A DNA stretch of 64,000 bases from Chryseobacterium oleae (GCF_900115055.1 NZ_FOVD01000002.1:186001-250000), one strand, 5' to 3'. Shown: positions 29,881-38,835, counted from the first letter of the stretch. A program made the numbers and translations. Notes: a model not told the origin generated them from the letters alone.

Positions 29881-30594
29881 ATGAATATAAACGGAAAAAA
29901 TGCCATCATAACAGGTGGTGGAAGAGGGCTTGGAAAGGCGGTTGCATTAGCTTTAGCCAATGAAGGAGTACACGTGGCCATTACCGGTAGAAATGAAGAA
30001 AACCTTAAAAATACAGTGGAAGAAATCAAAGCGCTTGGGGTAAACTCTGCCTATGCGGTTTTCAGTATGGATAATGAATCTGAAGTGAAAGCGGGGATTG
30101 AGTCTCTTGCCAAGCAATTGGGAAGTGTGGATATCCTGGTGAATAACGCAGGAATCGGAGATTTTGGAAGTATTGAAGAGATGTCTTCCGAAACCTGGGA
30201 GCAGGTGATTAAAACCAATCTGTTTGGAGTGTATTATGCTTCCAAGGCTGTTTATCCGTTTCTGAAAGCGAATGGTGAAGGAGATATTGTGAATGTAGCT
30301 TCCACGGCCGGACTTAAGGGTGGTCCGAATATGTCAGCCTATGCAGCTTCTAAAGCAGCGGTAGTTTCATTATCCCAATCGATGATGGCGGAATGGAGAA
30401 AGCAGAATATCCGTGTTATCACATTGACGCCAAGTACCATCGCTTCGGATATGAGTATCCAGGGAGGACTTACAGACGGCAATCCGGATAAAGTGCTTCA
30501 ACCGGAAGATTTCGCAGAATGGGTAAGAGATATTTTAAAAATGAACAGAAGAGCATTGATTGCTAACGGTTCTATTTTCTCTACAAATCCGTAA
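29881..30594 (+). CDS. Short-chain dehydrogenase/reductase, 3-ketoacyl-ACP-reductase-like
   Basis: 237 residues from ATG 29881. The classical SDR marks are the cofactor motif TGGGRGLG (11-18), NNAG, catalytic S141, and Y154-x3-K158 in AYAASK. The arginine in TGRNEEN after strand 2 suggests NADP(H). The fold and length match FabG-like oxidoreductases, but the gene stands alone between repeat regions, so the substrate cannot be assigned. Confidence 0.92.
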   Translation: MNINGKNAIITGGGRGLGKAVALALANEGVHVAITGRNEENLKNTVEEIKALGVNSAYAVFSMDNESEVKAGIESLAKQLGSVDILVNNAGIGDFGSIEEMSSETWEQVIKTNLFGVYYASKAVYPFLKANGEGDIVNVASTAGLKGGPNMSAYAASKAAVVSLSQSMMAEWRKQNIRVITLTPSTIASDMSIQGGLTDGNPDKVLQPEDFAEWVRDILKMNRRALIANGSIFSTNP

Positions 30595-30683
30595 AAGGGT
30601 TAATCATATTTGTTTAATTGCTGCAGGATATTGGGTTATGTGATACCCGCTGCATTAATTTAAACAATAAAATATTTGATGGA

Positions 30684-31026
30684 GGCGGGCTTTAGCCCGT
30701 CTTTTTGCGTGAAATCGTACCATGATAAAGGTTAAATCTCCATTGGTGATGCATGGCATAATCGTTAATATGTCAAAATATTCAATAGAGGCGGACTTTA
30801 GTCCGTCTTTTTGCGTGAATTTATACAAATAATAAAGCTTAATGTCAATAGATGATGATACATAGCATATTCGTTAACATGTCAAAAATATTCAATAGAG
30901 ACGGACTTTAGTCCGTCTTTTTGCGTGAATTTATACAAGTAATACAGTTTAATGTCAATAGATGATGATACATAGAATATTCGTTAACATGTCAAAAATA
31001 TTCAATAGAAGCGGGCTTTAGCCCGC
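30684..31026. repeat. Four-copy array of terminator-like hairpins with ~110-bp period
   Basis: Hairpins occur at 30684-30701, 30790-30807, 30900-30917 and about 31010-31026. Stems are (G)GCGGGCT/AGCCCGTC in copy 1, GCGGACT/AGTCCGTC in copy 2, GACGGACT/AGTCCGTC in copy 3 and GCGGGCT/AGCCCGC in copy 4. The inner pair switches between G-C and A-T on both arms together. A T-run and GCGTGAA follow copies 1-3. The spacers share GATGATGATACATAG, TTCGTTAACATGTC and ATATTCAATAGA. Function is unknown. Confidence 0.85.
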
Positions 31027-31232
31027 TTTTCATTTACACAAACCTATCCGGCTTTAGCCAAAATATAAAACAGCTTTATTTTCCTGTCCTGCTTATGGGC
31101 AACCTCTCTACGATCATAAAAAGTCACCCGATTCATCAAAACTTTGCGCCTTTGCGATTAAACCAAATAACATTGTTCTTAAAATAATCCATACTCATAG
31201 CACTTCAATTTTTTTAACCGTAATAACATTCT

Positions 31233-31240
31233 TATTTTTG
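31233..31240 (+). promoter_or_regulatory. -7 element for prmA
   Basis: TATTTTTG lies 18 bases before ATG 31259. It overlaps the alternative upstream start at 31238, which is therefore unlikely. Confidence 0.55.
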
Positions 31241-31258
31241 CACCAAATTACTTACGCA

Positions 31259-32086
31259 ATGCAAAATTATTTAGAATTCAATTTCAAAATTTCTCCATTA
31301 CAGCCATGGAACGAGATATTAATGGCAGAGCTTATCGAAATAGGTTTTGACAGCTTTACAGAAGAAATCGACGGAATTTTAGGATATATTCAGAAAGAAC
31401 TTTTTAAGGAAGAGGAACTTAAGACGCTTCCGCTTTTTGAAAATAAAAACGTGGAGATCACGTATTCGTTTGAAGAAATGCCGAATATCAACTGGAATGA
31501 AGAATGGGAAAAGAACTTTTCTCCAATCAATATTGATGATAAGGTGTTGATTAGAGCAGAATTCCATGAGTCGGTAGCGGGTATGCACGAAATTATCATT
31601 CAGCCTAAAATGTCTTTCGGAACAGGACATCACCCAACGACACACCTGATGATTCAGCAGATGATGGACATTGATTTCAATGGTAAAAAAGTCCTTGATA
31701 TGGGATGTGGAACTTCTGTATTGGCGATTTACGCAAAACAGCAGGGTGCCGGAGAGGTAAAAGCTATTGATATTGATGAATGGTCTGTAGAAAACTCAAA
31801 AGAAAATGCTGTAAGAAACGGTGTTGAACTGGATATTGAACTGGGAACTGCGGAAAACTTAGGAAAAGAGAATTTTGATATTATTCTGGCCAACATCAAC
31901 AGAAATATCCTGATCTCTGATATTCCTACCTATGTTGGTGTAATGAATGAAGGCGGTAAATTACTCCTTTCCGGGCTGTGTTTCTTTGATGTGGATGATA
32001 TCCTTGAAGTATGTAAAGAAAGCGGTCTTGAGTTGAAGAAAAAGCTTCAGCGTGAAGAGTGGGTAAGCTTGTTGCTGGAAAAATAA
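31259..32086 (+). CDS. prmA: Ribosomal protein L11 methyltransferase PrmA
   Basis: 275 residues from ATG 31259. The N-terminal substrate-recognition domain is followed by a Rossmann methyltransferase with motif I VLDMGCGTSVLAIYA, acidic motif AIDIDEWS and the PrmA/HemK-like motif ANINRNIL; the segment MSFGTGHHPTT before motif I is typical of PrmA. It uses S-adenosylmethionine to methylate ribosomal protein L11. Its stop overlaps the next start by one base (TAATG). Confidence 0.95.
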   Translation: MQNYLEFNFKISPLQPWNEILMAELIEIGFDSFTEEIDGILGYIQKELFKEEELKTLPLFENKNVEITYSFEEMPNINWNEEWEKNFSPINIDDKVLIRAEFHESVAGMHEIIIQPKMSFGTGHHPTTHLMIQQMMDIDFNGKKVLDMGCGTSVLAIYAKQQGAGEVKAIDIDEWSVENSKENAVRNGVELDIELGTAENLGKENFDIILANINRNILISDIPTYVGVMNEGGKLLLSGLCFFDVDDILEVCKESGLELKKKLQREEWVSLLLEK

Positions 32087-32946
32087 TGAAGCAAAATACG
32101 AATATGAAATCTTTACTCACCGTTTTATGTCTGCTATTCCTGCAGCTTTTCTCAGCGCAGGAAGAAAATATGACTTATGCTGACGGCGTTTTTAGCTTTG
32201 AGGAAAATAAAACCCAGAAAGTTTTTACGAACTGGACCAGAGTAAGAAAAGAACCCAATGTAAAATCGCAGGTTACGGATTCGCTGCAGACGAATCAACA
32301 GGTGATAATTCTTAAAAAAGAAGAAGCTATCCTGAGGCTAGGAGAGAGAGGTGCGAACTGGTACAAAGTTTCCTATCAGAAAGGAGAGGCAGTTTCCGAA
32401 GGTTATATCTGGGGTGGAAATCTCTGCGTAGGTTTTCGCAACAAAAACGGCTACGACTTCCTTTTTGGACTTTCCAAAACAGTAGACCGGAAAAGTAAAG
32501 AATACAACGGGACTGAAAAGCAGAATATCGCCGGCATCAAAATGATGGAAGGAAATACATTGATTGATGAGGTGTCTTTTGATACAGGAAGAGGAGAAGA
32601 ACTGAGCTATGGAACATTTACCATTGAAAGCGGGCATAAACTACAGAATGTGGAGTTAACCCTTAAAGCAATGGTTTCCGGTGAAGCCTGTGGAATTGCA
32701 AGCTATAGTCAGTATGTATTTTTTAGGGATAAAAAATTAATAGCTCTGCCTCAGTTGATGAATGTAGGAGATGCCGATGTTTATTATCATACGGAAGAAT
32801 TTGTTTTCCCTAATGACAAAGGTGGAATCTCTAATGCCTTTATCTTTAAAACGGAGGAAATGGAAAAAGACGATAAAGACAGGGAAAAGAAAAAGCATTC
32901 CTCCAAAACATATCTTTGGGATGGAAGTTCTTATCAACTGAAATAA
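32086..32946 (+). CDS. Exported SH3-type domain protein
   Basis: 286 residues from ATG 32086, overlapping the prmA stop by one base. A signal peptide or N-terminal anchor (MKSLLTVLCLLFLQLFSAQ) is followed by a bacterial SH3-like domain (about 45-120: TRVRKEPNVKSQVTD, WYKVSY, GYIWGGNLCV). The C-terminal part is unrecognised and ends in a Lys-rich tail. SH3-type domains often bind peptidoglycan or act as modules in cell-wall proteins. Coupling to prmA is positional only. Confidence 0.75.
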   Translation: MKQNTNMKSLLTVLCLLFLQLFSAQEENMTYADGVFSFEENKTQKVFTNWTRVRKEPNVKSQVTDSLQTNQQVIILKKEEAILRLGERGANWYKVSYQKGEAVSEGYIWGGNLCVGFRNKNGYDFLFGLSKTVDRKSKEYNGTEKQNIAGIKMMEGNTLIDEVSFDTGRGEELSYGTFTIESGHKLQNVELTLKAMVSGEACGIASYSQYVFFRDKKLIALPQLMNVGDADVYYHTEEFVFPNDKGGISNAFIFKTEEMEKDDKDREKKKHSSKTYLWDGSSYQLK

Positions 32947-32970
32947 GCTTTTGACTTAAAATAAATATAA

Positions 32971-32998
32971 CCGCTGTATCAATTACAGTGGTTTTTTT
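32971..32998 (+). terminator. Rho-independent terminator after the prmA/SH3 genes
   Basis: CCGCTGTA (32971-32978) pairs with TACAGTGG (32984-32991, one G-T pair), then seven T. Confidence 0.8.
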
Positions 32999-33011
32999 AT
33001 GCCTTAAATTA

Positions 33012-33168
33012 ATGAAATGTGAATACAATTTCGATATTCAGGGAAAAAACTGGAGAGTGAACTGATATCTTCCCGAGTTACCGCTTTTAAGGTGTCAAAA
33101 ATGGCGTAGACTCAATCTTTAGGCCTGTATATGGTTTTGCGTTAAACGAGCTTGATAGAAGGGCGTAA
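33012..33168 (+). pseudogene. Possible decayed coding remnant
   Basis: Three successive frames read like protein. MKCEYNFDIQGKNWRVN stops at 33063, then SELISSRVTAFKVSK in another frame, then GVDSIFRPVYGFALNELDRR ending at 33168. Two frameshifts would join them into a ~55-residue fragment. The family is not recognised, and chance open frames cannot be excluded. Confidence 0.3.
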
Positions 33169-33234
33169 CAGGGAGTAATTGTTTTTAAAGCAAAAATGAA
33201 CGTTATCATAACAAAGTGGTGAGTAGAAATGACC

Positions 33235-33795
33235 TTATTGATCACTTATCACTTGTTTCTGCTTCTCACGCAGATAAATACTGTACATAATAATGCCAAA
33301 TATTATTTCTACACAACCACCAGAGAGAGCAGACAAGAAGGCTCCTGCTTCTATTTTAAAAAGGCTGAAAGCTGCCAGTCCCAGAATGCCCCCAAGAATC
33401 CAATACATTTTTGTGCCATAAATACTGGCAAATGTCAGATATCTTCCGCCAATAATCATCAGCATGCCCTGGAAAAACCATTCAGTCTTATGTAACGAAA
33501 GTCCATATGCCAAAGGAATGCACATGATCATCCATATCGTTCCTTCCATGGCAAGCTTTCCGAGAGGGTTGCCTTTGTGATGGTCTCCTTTAATCCCTGT
33601 TAGTTTTCCTATAAGTGTTGAAAGGGGAAAAATAAAAACTCCCCCGATTATTAAAACCCAAATGGCTTTTTGGGGAGTATAGAAATGTACGGACAGGCTT
33701 GAAAGGAGCCATATTACTCCTGAAACAAATACGCCGATGGATCCATAGCCGTAGCTGTATTTCATATCTTGCTGGGCTTCCTTTAGATTATCCAT
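33235..33795 (-). CDS. Integral membrane protein of unknown function (DUF7010-like)
   Basis: 186 residues with about five or six transmembrane helices (for example SIGVFVSGVIWLLSSLSVHF, AIWVLIIGGVFIFPLSTLIG, YWILGGILGLAAFSLF). The pattern NPLGKLAMEGTIWMIMCIPL and the YGTKMYWILGG segment recall small membrane proteins labelled DUF7010. No catalytic motif is present. It stands alone, just beyond the tRNA cluster. Confidence 0.7.
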   Translation of the reverse strand: MDNLKEAQQDMKYSYGYGSIGVFVSGVIWLLSSLSVHFYTPQKAIWVLIIGGVFIFPLSTLIGKLTGIKGDHHKGNPLGKLAMEGTIWMIMCIPLAYGLSLHKTEWFFQGMLMIIGGRYLTFASIYGTKMYWILGGILGLAAFSLFKIEAGAFLSALSGGCVEIIFGIIMYSIYLREKQKQVISDQ

Positions 33796-33904
33796 ATTAA
33801 ATTTTTGATATAAATATGCTAAAGTTTTATATGCTGTACAATGTATTTTTCCGGTAGTCTACGAAAAGCTTTTTTTTCTCTACATGGAACGGATAAGGAA
33901 AAAC

Positions 33905-33972
33905 TTTGCGAAAGGATTCGAACCTTTGACCGTCCCGATTAGAAAATCGGGATGCTCTATCCAGGGCTACCT
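33905..33972 (-). pseudogene. Decayed tRNA-Arg copy (locus 1)
   Basis: On the minus strand the D-arm remnant (GGATAGAGCA), anticodon arm and complete T-arm (AAAGG-TTCGAAT-CCTTT) match the tRNA-Arg at 34027. The acceptor halves no longer pair, and the anticodon arm is CCCGA-TTTTCTAA-TCGGG, an 8-base loop. It lies downstream of the tRNA operon terminator. Not expected to be functional. Confidence 0.7.
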
Positions 33973-33996
33973 TTTTTGAGATATTAAACAACAAAA

Positions 33997-34023
33997 AAGC
34001 CTCACAATAAAATTGTAAGGCTT
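33997..34023 (-). terminator. Terminator of tRNA cluster 1
   Basis: AAGCCT-C-ACAAT pairs with ATTGT-A-AGGCTT with one mismatch; on the minus strand it is followed by TTTTTTG, just after tRNA-Arg. Confidence 0.7.
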
Positions 34024-34026
34024 AAG

Positions 34027-34100
34027 TGAGCGCGAAAGGATTCGAACCTTTGACCGTCTGCTTAGAAGGCAGATGCTCTATCCAGCTGAGCTACGCACCC
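34027..34100 (-). tRNA. tRNA-Arg (TCT)
   Basis: 74 bases. Acceptor GGGTGCG pairs with CGCGCTC (with G-T pairs). The D-arm is GCTC/GAGC, the anticodon stem TCTGC/GCAGA with loop CTTCTAA (anticodon TCT), and the T-arm AAAGG-TTCGAAT-CCTTT. CCA is not encoded. A second gene for the same isoacceptor is at 43695, with a different T-stem. Confidence 0.95.
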
Positions 34101-34132
34101 ATTAAATAATTTTGAAAAAATTACTAAAACAG

Positions 34133-34207
34133 TCGGGGCGGCAGGATTCGAACCTGCGACCTCCTGGTCCCAAACCAGGCGCGATGACCGGACTACGCTA
34201 CGCCCCG
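34133..34207 (-). tRNA. tRNA-Pro (TGG)
   Basis: 75 bases. Acceptor CGGGGCG/CGCCCCG, anticodon stem CCTGG/CCAGG with loop TTTGGGA (TGG), T-arm GCAGG-TTCGAAT-CCTGC. First gene of the minus-strand Pro-Arg transcription unit. The gene and its spacer to tRNA-Arg are almost identical to 43801-43875. Confidence 0.95.
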
Positions 34208-34251
34208 ATTATTAGGTCATCTGAACGAATTTTACTTCGTTTTTGCGAGTG

Positions 34252-34259
34252 CAAAGATA
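34252..34259 (-). promoter_or_regulatory. Promoter -7 element of tRNA cluster 1
   Basis: Minus-strand TATCTTTG followed by CACTCGCAA. The same block (TATATTTGCACTCGCAA) precedes cluster 2 at 44035-44042, so the promoter region was duplicated or is conserved. Confidence 0.65.
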
Positions 34260-34461
34260 GAAAATTATTTTGAATAAAAAAGACAATTCTGAAAAATTAT
34301 TTAATAATTATTTGTTGCATTATCGTAGTCACGGATTAAAAAAGAGACTGTTTCTTTGTGTGTCGAAATATGAGGTGTTAAATATCAGTGTTTTATAAGC
34401 GGGTGTGTTCTGTCTTTCAAATTATATCTGGGATTTTCAGGAATGAAAATAAAAATAAAAA

Positions 34462-34488
34462 AAACCTCCGGAATTTATCCGAAGGTTT
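34462..34488 (-). terminator. Hairpin after the M43 protease gene
   Basis: AAACCTCCGGA pairs with TCCGAAGGTTT with one mismatch, followed by TTTTTTTTATTTTT on the minus strand. Confidence 0.7.
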
Positions 34489-34523
34489 ATTATTGCTGGA
34501 AAAACTGCAATGTGAAATTTAAT

Positions 34524-36548
34524 TTATTTTTTTATAAATTTTACATTTTCTGTTTTCTTGTCGCTTTTGAAAGTAATGAAATATGTTCCTTTTGTCAATT
34601 CAGCTACACGGATTTTCTGATCTTCAAGAGCTCCGGATTTTACGATTTGACCAACTGCGTTGTAAATTTCATATTTAGTATTGTTAGCTACGTTCGTAAC
34701 GTTTAGAACATCACTTACAGGATTTGGATAAACGCCTGCTGTGTTTTTATCTTTTGTCACTTCGCTTGTAGATAACGCTCCTACTACTTTGAATTTTCTT
34801 TCCTGTGTATCCGTAAAATCATTACCTGCAATTACAGGTGCTCCTGCTGAATTTAAAATTCTGTAAGAACCGTCATATTCAAAGATACCGTCATCTTCAC
34901 TATCATTGATTGTAAATGTATAACAATCGTTTAGAGGTAATACCCAGTTTTGAGTGATTAATGCAGGAAGAGGGTCTGTGTTAGGGTTTACAACATCAGG
35001 ATAAGGGCCTCCACTGTAAAGTGTAGTTCCTGAACTATTTTTTAAGTTCCATGTAGTTTCAGATCCAAAATAGTCAAGCTGTAATTCGAACGTAAAGTTT
35101 GTACTTGATACAGGTACTATATTTCCTATCACTACAGATGAAGCGTTATTGCTTGCTCTCTGGTCTGTCGTTGCGTTAACAGATGTGATCTGTGCTGAAA
35201 TATTACCAGTAGCTACACCAGTAGGAATACTAACGATAGCATATTTATCCTGTGCTAAATTTCCAGTCCAGTTGATGGTTTGTACTGCTCCGCCATTTAC
35301 AGAATAGGTAATAACCGCTGAAGTAAGTGCGCTTGTTCCTCTGTTGTAAAGGGAGAACTGTGCTGTAACAGGAGTTGGAGTATCAATACATGCAGTTTGG
35401 TCACAGCTTCTTTCACCCTTTAATTCTGCATCATTAGCAAATAAAGGAATAGCAATGTCCGCTGTTGAAGTTTTCAATTCCATTCTTCTTGGAGAATTGT
35501 TCATCACGGCAACCATTCTGTCTTTTTGGTTAATGGTGAAAATATTCATACAGGTATCATAAGTATAATCCATGTAGTTTTCGAACATTTCATCTGCAGT
35601 ACCACAGGTGTTGGATTTAGGATGTGCAGGGCATCCACCGTTAGATGTTCTGTGTATCGGAGTGTCTGCAACATAATCATTTCCACAGTTAGAATCTCCC
35701 CAGATGTGTCTTAGTCCTAAGAAATGTCCTACTTCGTGAGTCATTGTTCTTCCTTTGTCATATGGTGCACTTAATAAAAATGTTCCATCATTATAAGTGC
35801 TGCTTCCGAAAGTAGCATAATTAGCCACTACACCATCTGTATTAGCATACCCTCCATTCGCATTCAATCCCGGTAAGGTAGAGTTTGAAGGGAATTGGGC
35901 ATATCCAAGAAGATCACCATTAGAGAATTTTACACTCCACATGTTCATGTATTTTGTAGGATCCCAGATGGTAGTTGGCTTTACATAGGCATCAATAGCA
36001 GAAGTTGCCCAAGAATCCTGGCAAAGTTTTACACGGTCTATACCATTGGTAGGGTTTCCTTTAGGATCTACTTTTGCCAAAGCAAATTGTATCATGGTAT
36101 CTGCTCCCACAGGGCTGGTATTAGCTCCTGGAGTTCCCGCCAGTTTTCTGTAGTCATTGTTCATTACAGTGATCTGAGACTGAACCTGTGAATCAGTGAT
36201 ATTAGGTGCTGTACCTAGAGCCTCTCCATTATGAATAACGTGAACTACTACAGGGATTGTAATAACTCCTCCGTTTTGAGATTTGTTAGCCTGTGCATTA
36301 GCGATCAATGGGCCGATCCAGTCTTCAAACTGCTGCTCAGTCATTCTTTTCGGATTTATTTGCTGTAGCATAGCTTCATATTCCGTAGAAGCACATCTCA
36401 CAAATCCGTTTGTTTTTCTAAGCTCTTCAAGGGAATAGACTTTTCCAAAAACAATCTTATCTTTAGGATCGTTTTTCTGTCCAAATGCCAAACAGAAGAG
36501 TGTTAAAAAAAGTAAAAACGGTAATTTAAAAGTAGTTTTACCTTTCAT
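34524..36548 (-). CDS. T9SS-secreted pappalysin-type (M43B) zinc metalloprotease
   Basis: 674 residues. A signal peptide (1-23, ending LAFG) and propeptide region precede the catalytic domain. The zinc site HEVGHFLGLRH has H271, E272, H275 and H281; the Met-turn region is YMDYTYDTCMNIF, and several cysteines (CGNDY, GGCPAH, NTCG) are typical of cytophagalysin-like M43 enzymes. A central beta-sandwich (about 380-480) precedes a C-terminal T9SS sorting domain from YPNPVSDVLNVT. It probably digests proteins outside the cell. It has its own promoter and diverges from the lipoprotein gene. Confidence 0.93.
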   Translation of the reverse strand: MKGKTTFKLPFLLFLTLFCLAFGQKNDPKDKIVFGKVYSLEELRKTNGFVRCASTEYEAMLQQINPKRMTEQQFEDWIGPLIANAQANKSQNGGVITIPVVVHVIHNGEALGTAPNITDSQVQSQITVMNNDYRKLAGTPGANTSPVGADTMIQFALAKVDPKGNPTNGIDRVKLCQDSWATSAIDAYVKPTTIWDPTKYMNMWSVKFSNGDLLGYAQFPSNSTLPGLNANGGYANTDGVVANYATFGSSTYNDGTFLLSAPYDKGRTMTHEVGHFLGLRHIWGDSNCGNDYVADTPIHRTSNGGCPAHPKSNTCGTADEMFENYMDYTYDTCMNIFTINQKDRMVAVMNNSPRRMELKTSTADIAIPLFANDAELKGERSCDQTACIDTPTPVTAQFSLYNRGTSALTSAVITYSVNGGAVQTINWTGNLAQDKYAIVSIPTGVATGNISAQITSVNATTDQRASNNASSVVIGNIVPVSSTNFTFELQLDYFGSETTWNLKNSSGTTLYSGGPYPDVVNPNTDPLPALITQNWVLPLNDCYTFTINDSEDDGIFEYDGSYRILNSAGAPVIAGNDFTDTQERKFKVVGALSTSEVTKDKNTAGVYPNPVSDVLNVTNVANNTKYEIYNAVGQIVKSGALEDQKIRVAELTKGTYFITFKSDKKTENVKFIKK

Positions 36549-36572
36549 GTGTATATAATTTAATTAGTTTTA

Positions 36573-36580
36573 CAAATATA
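36573..36580 (-). promoter_or_regulatory. -7 element for the M43 protease gene
   Basis: Minus-strand TATATTTG lies 24 bases before the start at 36548, matching TAnnTTTG. Confidence 0.6.
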
Positions 36581-36626
36581 TTTATTTTTACTAATAATTT
36601 TCAGTAAAATTTTAAAAACAACGAAA

Positions 36627-37118
36627 ATGAATTATAGATTATTAATTGCATTAATTCCTCTTATTTTAACGAATACCAATTGTACTTCTCAACAAAAAGG
36701 AGATTCAGGTGCAGTTGTGTCAAACGGAGTACAGAAAAAATCTAAGATTGAAAAGATAGAAATCACGGAACAGACCAGAGGTACAAACAGATTAATTTCA
36801 TTTGCTCCAGGTTCTAAAACTACATCTGTAAACGGAACTGTTTCAGAGGATGTTTTGTCTGCAGCAGCCTGGGAAAGTATTGTAAAACAAGCCGAGTTGA
36901 TCGATCTCGATAAAATAGCATCATTAAAATCTCCATCTGAAGGCAGATTTGGAGACAGAGCCTTTGCTTCCACCATATTGATTACGAGTGGAGGTAAGAC
37001 CTACGAATCATCCACCTTTGATTCCGGTGTTCCGCCAAAAGAATTGGAAAGTCTTTACAGAGAGCTTTTTGTTGAAATAAAATCTAAACAGAAGCTTCCT
37101 AAAAAGGGTTTGCGATAA
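36627..37118 (+). CDS. Putative lipoprotein, function unknown
   Basis: 163 residues. The N-terminus MNYRLLIALIPLILTNTNC ends at a cysteine in a lipobox-like setting, so lipid anchoring is likely. The mature part is basic at its end (KQKLPKKGLR) and has no motif I recognise. It lies 78 bases from the divergent protease gene. Confidence 0.65.
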   Translation: MNYRLLIALIPLILTNTNCTSQQKGDSGAVVSNGVQKKSKIEKIEITEQTRGTNRLISFAPGSKTTSVNGTVSEDVLSAAAWESIVKQAELIDLDKIASLKSPSEGRFGDRAFASTILITSGGKTYESSTFDSGVPPKELESLYRELFVEIKSKQKLPKKGLR

Positions 37119-37124
37119 TACGTG

Positions 37125-37157
37125 ATCGCTCTTTGATATTTTAAACCAGAGAGCGAT
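37125..37157. terminator. Hairpin between convergent genes
   Basis: ATCGCTCT (37125-37132) pairs with AGAGCGAT (37150-37157). It sits between the lipoprotein stop (37118) and the ABC permease stop (37167). Confidence 0.65.
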
Positions 37158-37166
37158 TTGAAAAAA

Positions 37167-37940
37167 TCATCCCCCTTTCTTCCTCACAAACAAATAAAAA
37201 CTCACGGCAGCAAAGATAAATACCGCAGCCATATTACAGTAATCCAGCCTTTCAAAAGAAATATTTTCAAACATTAAATTTCCGAAAAGTTTAGAGCCAC
37301 CCGTATACACTAGAAAATCTGAAAACTTTTTCTCATTCAGGAATCCTGAAAGAATAAGCATAAACATACCGAACCCTATCGGGTAAATAAAACTTTTGAA
37401 TACCAGACTCAGAGCTAGCTGTATCATAGCGATGGCAGAAAGTGCAATGGAGAATTTCAGAAAAACATAGAAGATAACCTCTCTGAAATTATAATTCTGA
37501 AACCCAAGCTCAGGGAAAACAATACTGAAGAAATAGCCACTCAGAAGGAAAATAATGTAGGTTAAAATCATCGAAAACCAAACTGTTATTAGGATAAACA
37601 ATACTTTTGAAAAAAATATTTTTGATTTTGAAACCGGTATGGTAAACAGAATTTTATAATTATTATTTCTGTATTCTACGTCACAGCAGGCATAAACGAA
37701 CAGAGAAACCAGAATAGGATAGAGTATATAAAAAAACTGGGATACGATTTTCCCCAATACGAGTTTCCAGGGATTGGACGTTCCTTCTTCGGGAATACCT
37801 TCGGTAAGAAGTCCATAGATATAATAAACATCAAAAGCTAAAATAATAACAGCGGGAAGTAGCAATATCCCGAATATTTCCTTATTCTTGGAGAGTTTAT
37901 ATTGCTCGGAAGAAAAGGCTTTATAGAAAGTATTAGTCAT
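37167..37940 (-). CDS. ABC-2 type transporter permease
   Basis: 257 residues with six predicted transmembrane helices and no nucleotide-binding motif. The central part (CDVEYRNNNYKILFTIPVSK) resembles the coupling region of lantibiotic/bacitracin-type exporter permeases. Its start overlaps the end of the ATPase gene by 8 bases. It should form an efflux or immunity transporter with that ATPase. Confidence 0.85.
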   Translation of the reverse strand: MTNTFYKAFSSEQYKLSKNKEIFGILLLPAVIILAFDVYYIYGLLTEGIPEEGTSNPWKLVLGKIVSQFFYILYPILVSLFVYACCDVEYRNNNYKILFTIPVSKSKIFFSKVLFILITVWFSMILTYIIFLLSGYFFSIVFPELGFQNYNFREVIFYVFLKFSIALSAIAMIQLALSLVFKSFIYPIGFGMFMLILSGFLNEKKFSDFLVYTGGSKLFGNLMFENISFERLDYCNMAAVFIFAAVSFYLFVRKKGG

Positions 37941-38835
37941 GATTTTTAGAAATTAGGTTAATGAAGATCTGTTCAAGATTTGTGCTCTGAGATTCTATAT
38001 CGTAGATCTCAATTCCGTTGTCAATCGCTGTCTTTAAAAGTAAATTAAACTTTTTGTCATCGTTCGCCCTTACCGAAATCTTATTGGGACTGTTTACTGA
38101 GACGGGAAAAGATTCCTGGAGCACAGAAACAGCTTTTTCAGTATTGTTTACTCTCAGAATCACCTCTTTTTCCACCTGGCTCAGAAGTTCATTCTTTGTC
38201 CCCTGGAAAACCATTTTACCTCCTTCAATGATTCCGATGTGAGTAGCTGTTTTCTCCAGTTCGCTCAGAATATGACTCGACAGGAAAATAGTTTTACCCT
38301 GCTCGTTCAGATGCTGAAAAAGCTTTCTCATTTCAAAAATTCCCTGAGGATCCAGACCGTTTAGGGGCTCATCCAGAATCAGCAGTTTGGGATCGTGAAA
38401 TATTGCCATTGCAATCCCAAGTCGCTGCTTCATTCCCATTGATAGGGCGCTTGCTTTCTTTTTCTTTTCCTTGTGAAGATCTACCAGTTCCAGAACTTCA
38501 TCAATTCTTTTACTTCCCTTTCCGTAAATAATATCCAGATATTTTAAATTTTCAAAAACCGTCAGCTTCGTATAAAAACAAGGCGATTCTATCAGGTTTC
38601 CGGTTGAGGCAAGAATTTCTGTACGGTTCTGTTTTAAACTTTTATTTTGGATGAATATTTTATCACCGGTTTCCTCCAGAAGTCCCAGAAGCAGCTTTAT
38701 TGTCGTCGATTTTCCGGCTCCGTTTCTTCCCAGGTAGCCATAGATGCTTCCTTCCGGAACGTTCAGGCTGATGTTATTTAAAATGGCCTTAGAGCCTATG
38801 GTATAACTAAGGTTTTTAGTAGTGATGCTTTCCAT
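37933..38835 (-). CDS. ABC transporter ATP-binding protein (BcrA-like)
   Basis: 300 residues. Walker A GRNGAGKST, signature ALSMGMKQRLGIA, Walker B LLILDEPLNGLD and switch histidine in FLSSHILSELE are all intact. The single NBD with a C-terminal extension fits the ABC-2 exporter group that includes bacitracin and lantibiotic immunity pumps. It overlaps the permease gene and abuts the esterase-like gene (sharing base 38835), so the three form one operon. Confidence 0.93.
   Translation of the reverse strand: MESITTKNLSYTIGSKAILNNISLNVPEGSIYGYLGRNGAGKSTTIKLLLGLLEETGDKIFIQNKSLKQNRTEILASTGNLIESPCFYTKLTVFENLKYLDIIYGKGSKRIDEVLELVDLHKEKKKKASALSMGMKQRLGIAMAIFHDPKLLILDEPLNGLDPQGIFEMRKLFQHLNEQGKTIFLSSHILSELEKTATHIGIIEGGKMVFQGTKNELLSQVEKEVILRVNNTEKAVSVLQESFPVSVNSPNKISVRANDDKKFNLLLKTAIDNGIEIYDIESQSTNLEQIFINLISKNHD

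Noticed and set aside
30684..31026. CRISPR-like array
   Set aside because: The repeated units are ~110 bp with similar, not unique, spacers, and there are no cas genes.
33905..33972. A working tRNA with an unusual 8-base anticodon loop
   Set aside because: The acceptor stem cannot form and the copy lies beyond the operon terminator; decay is the simpler reading.
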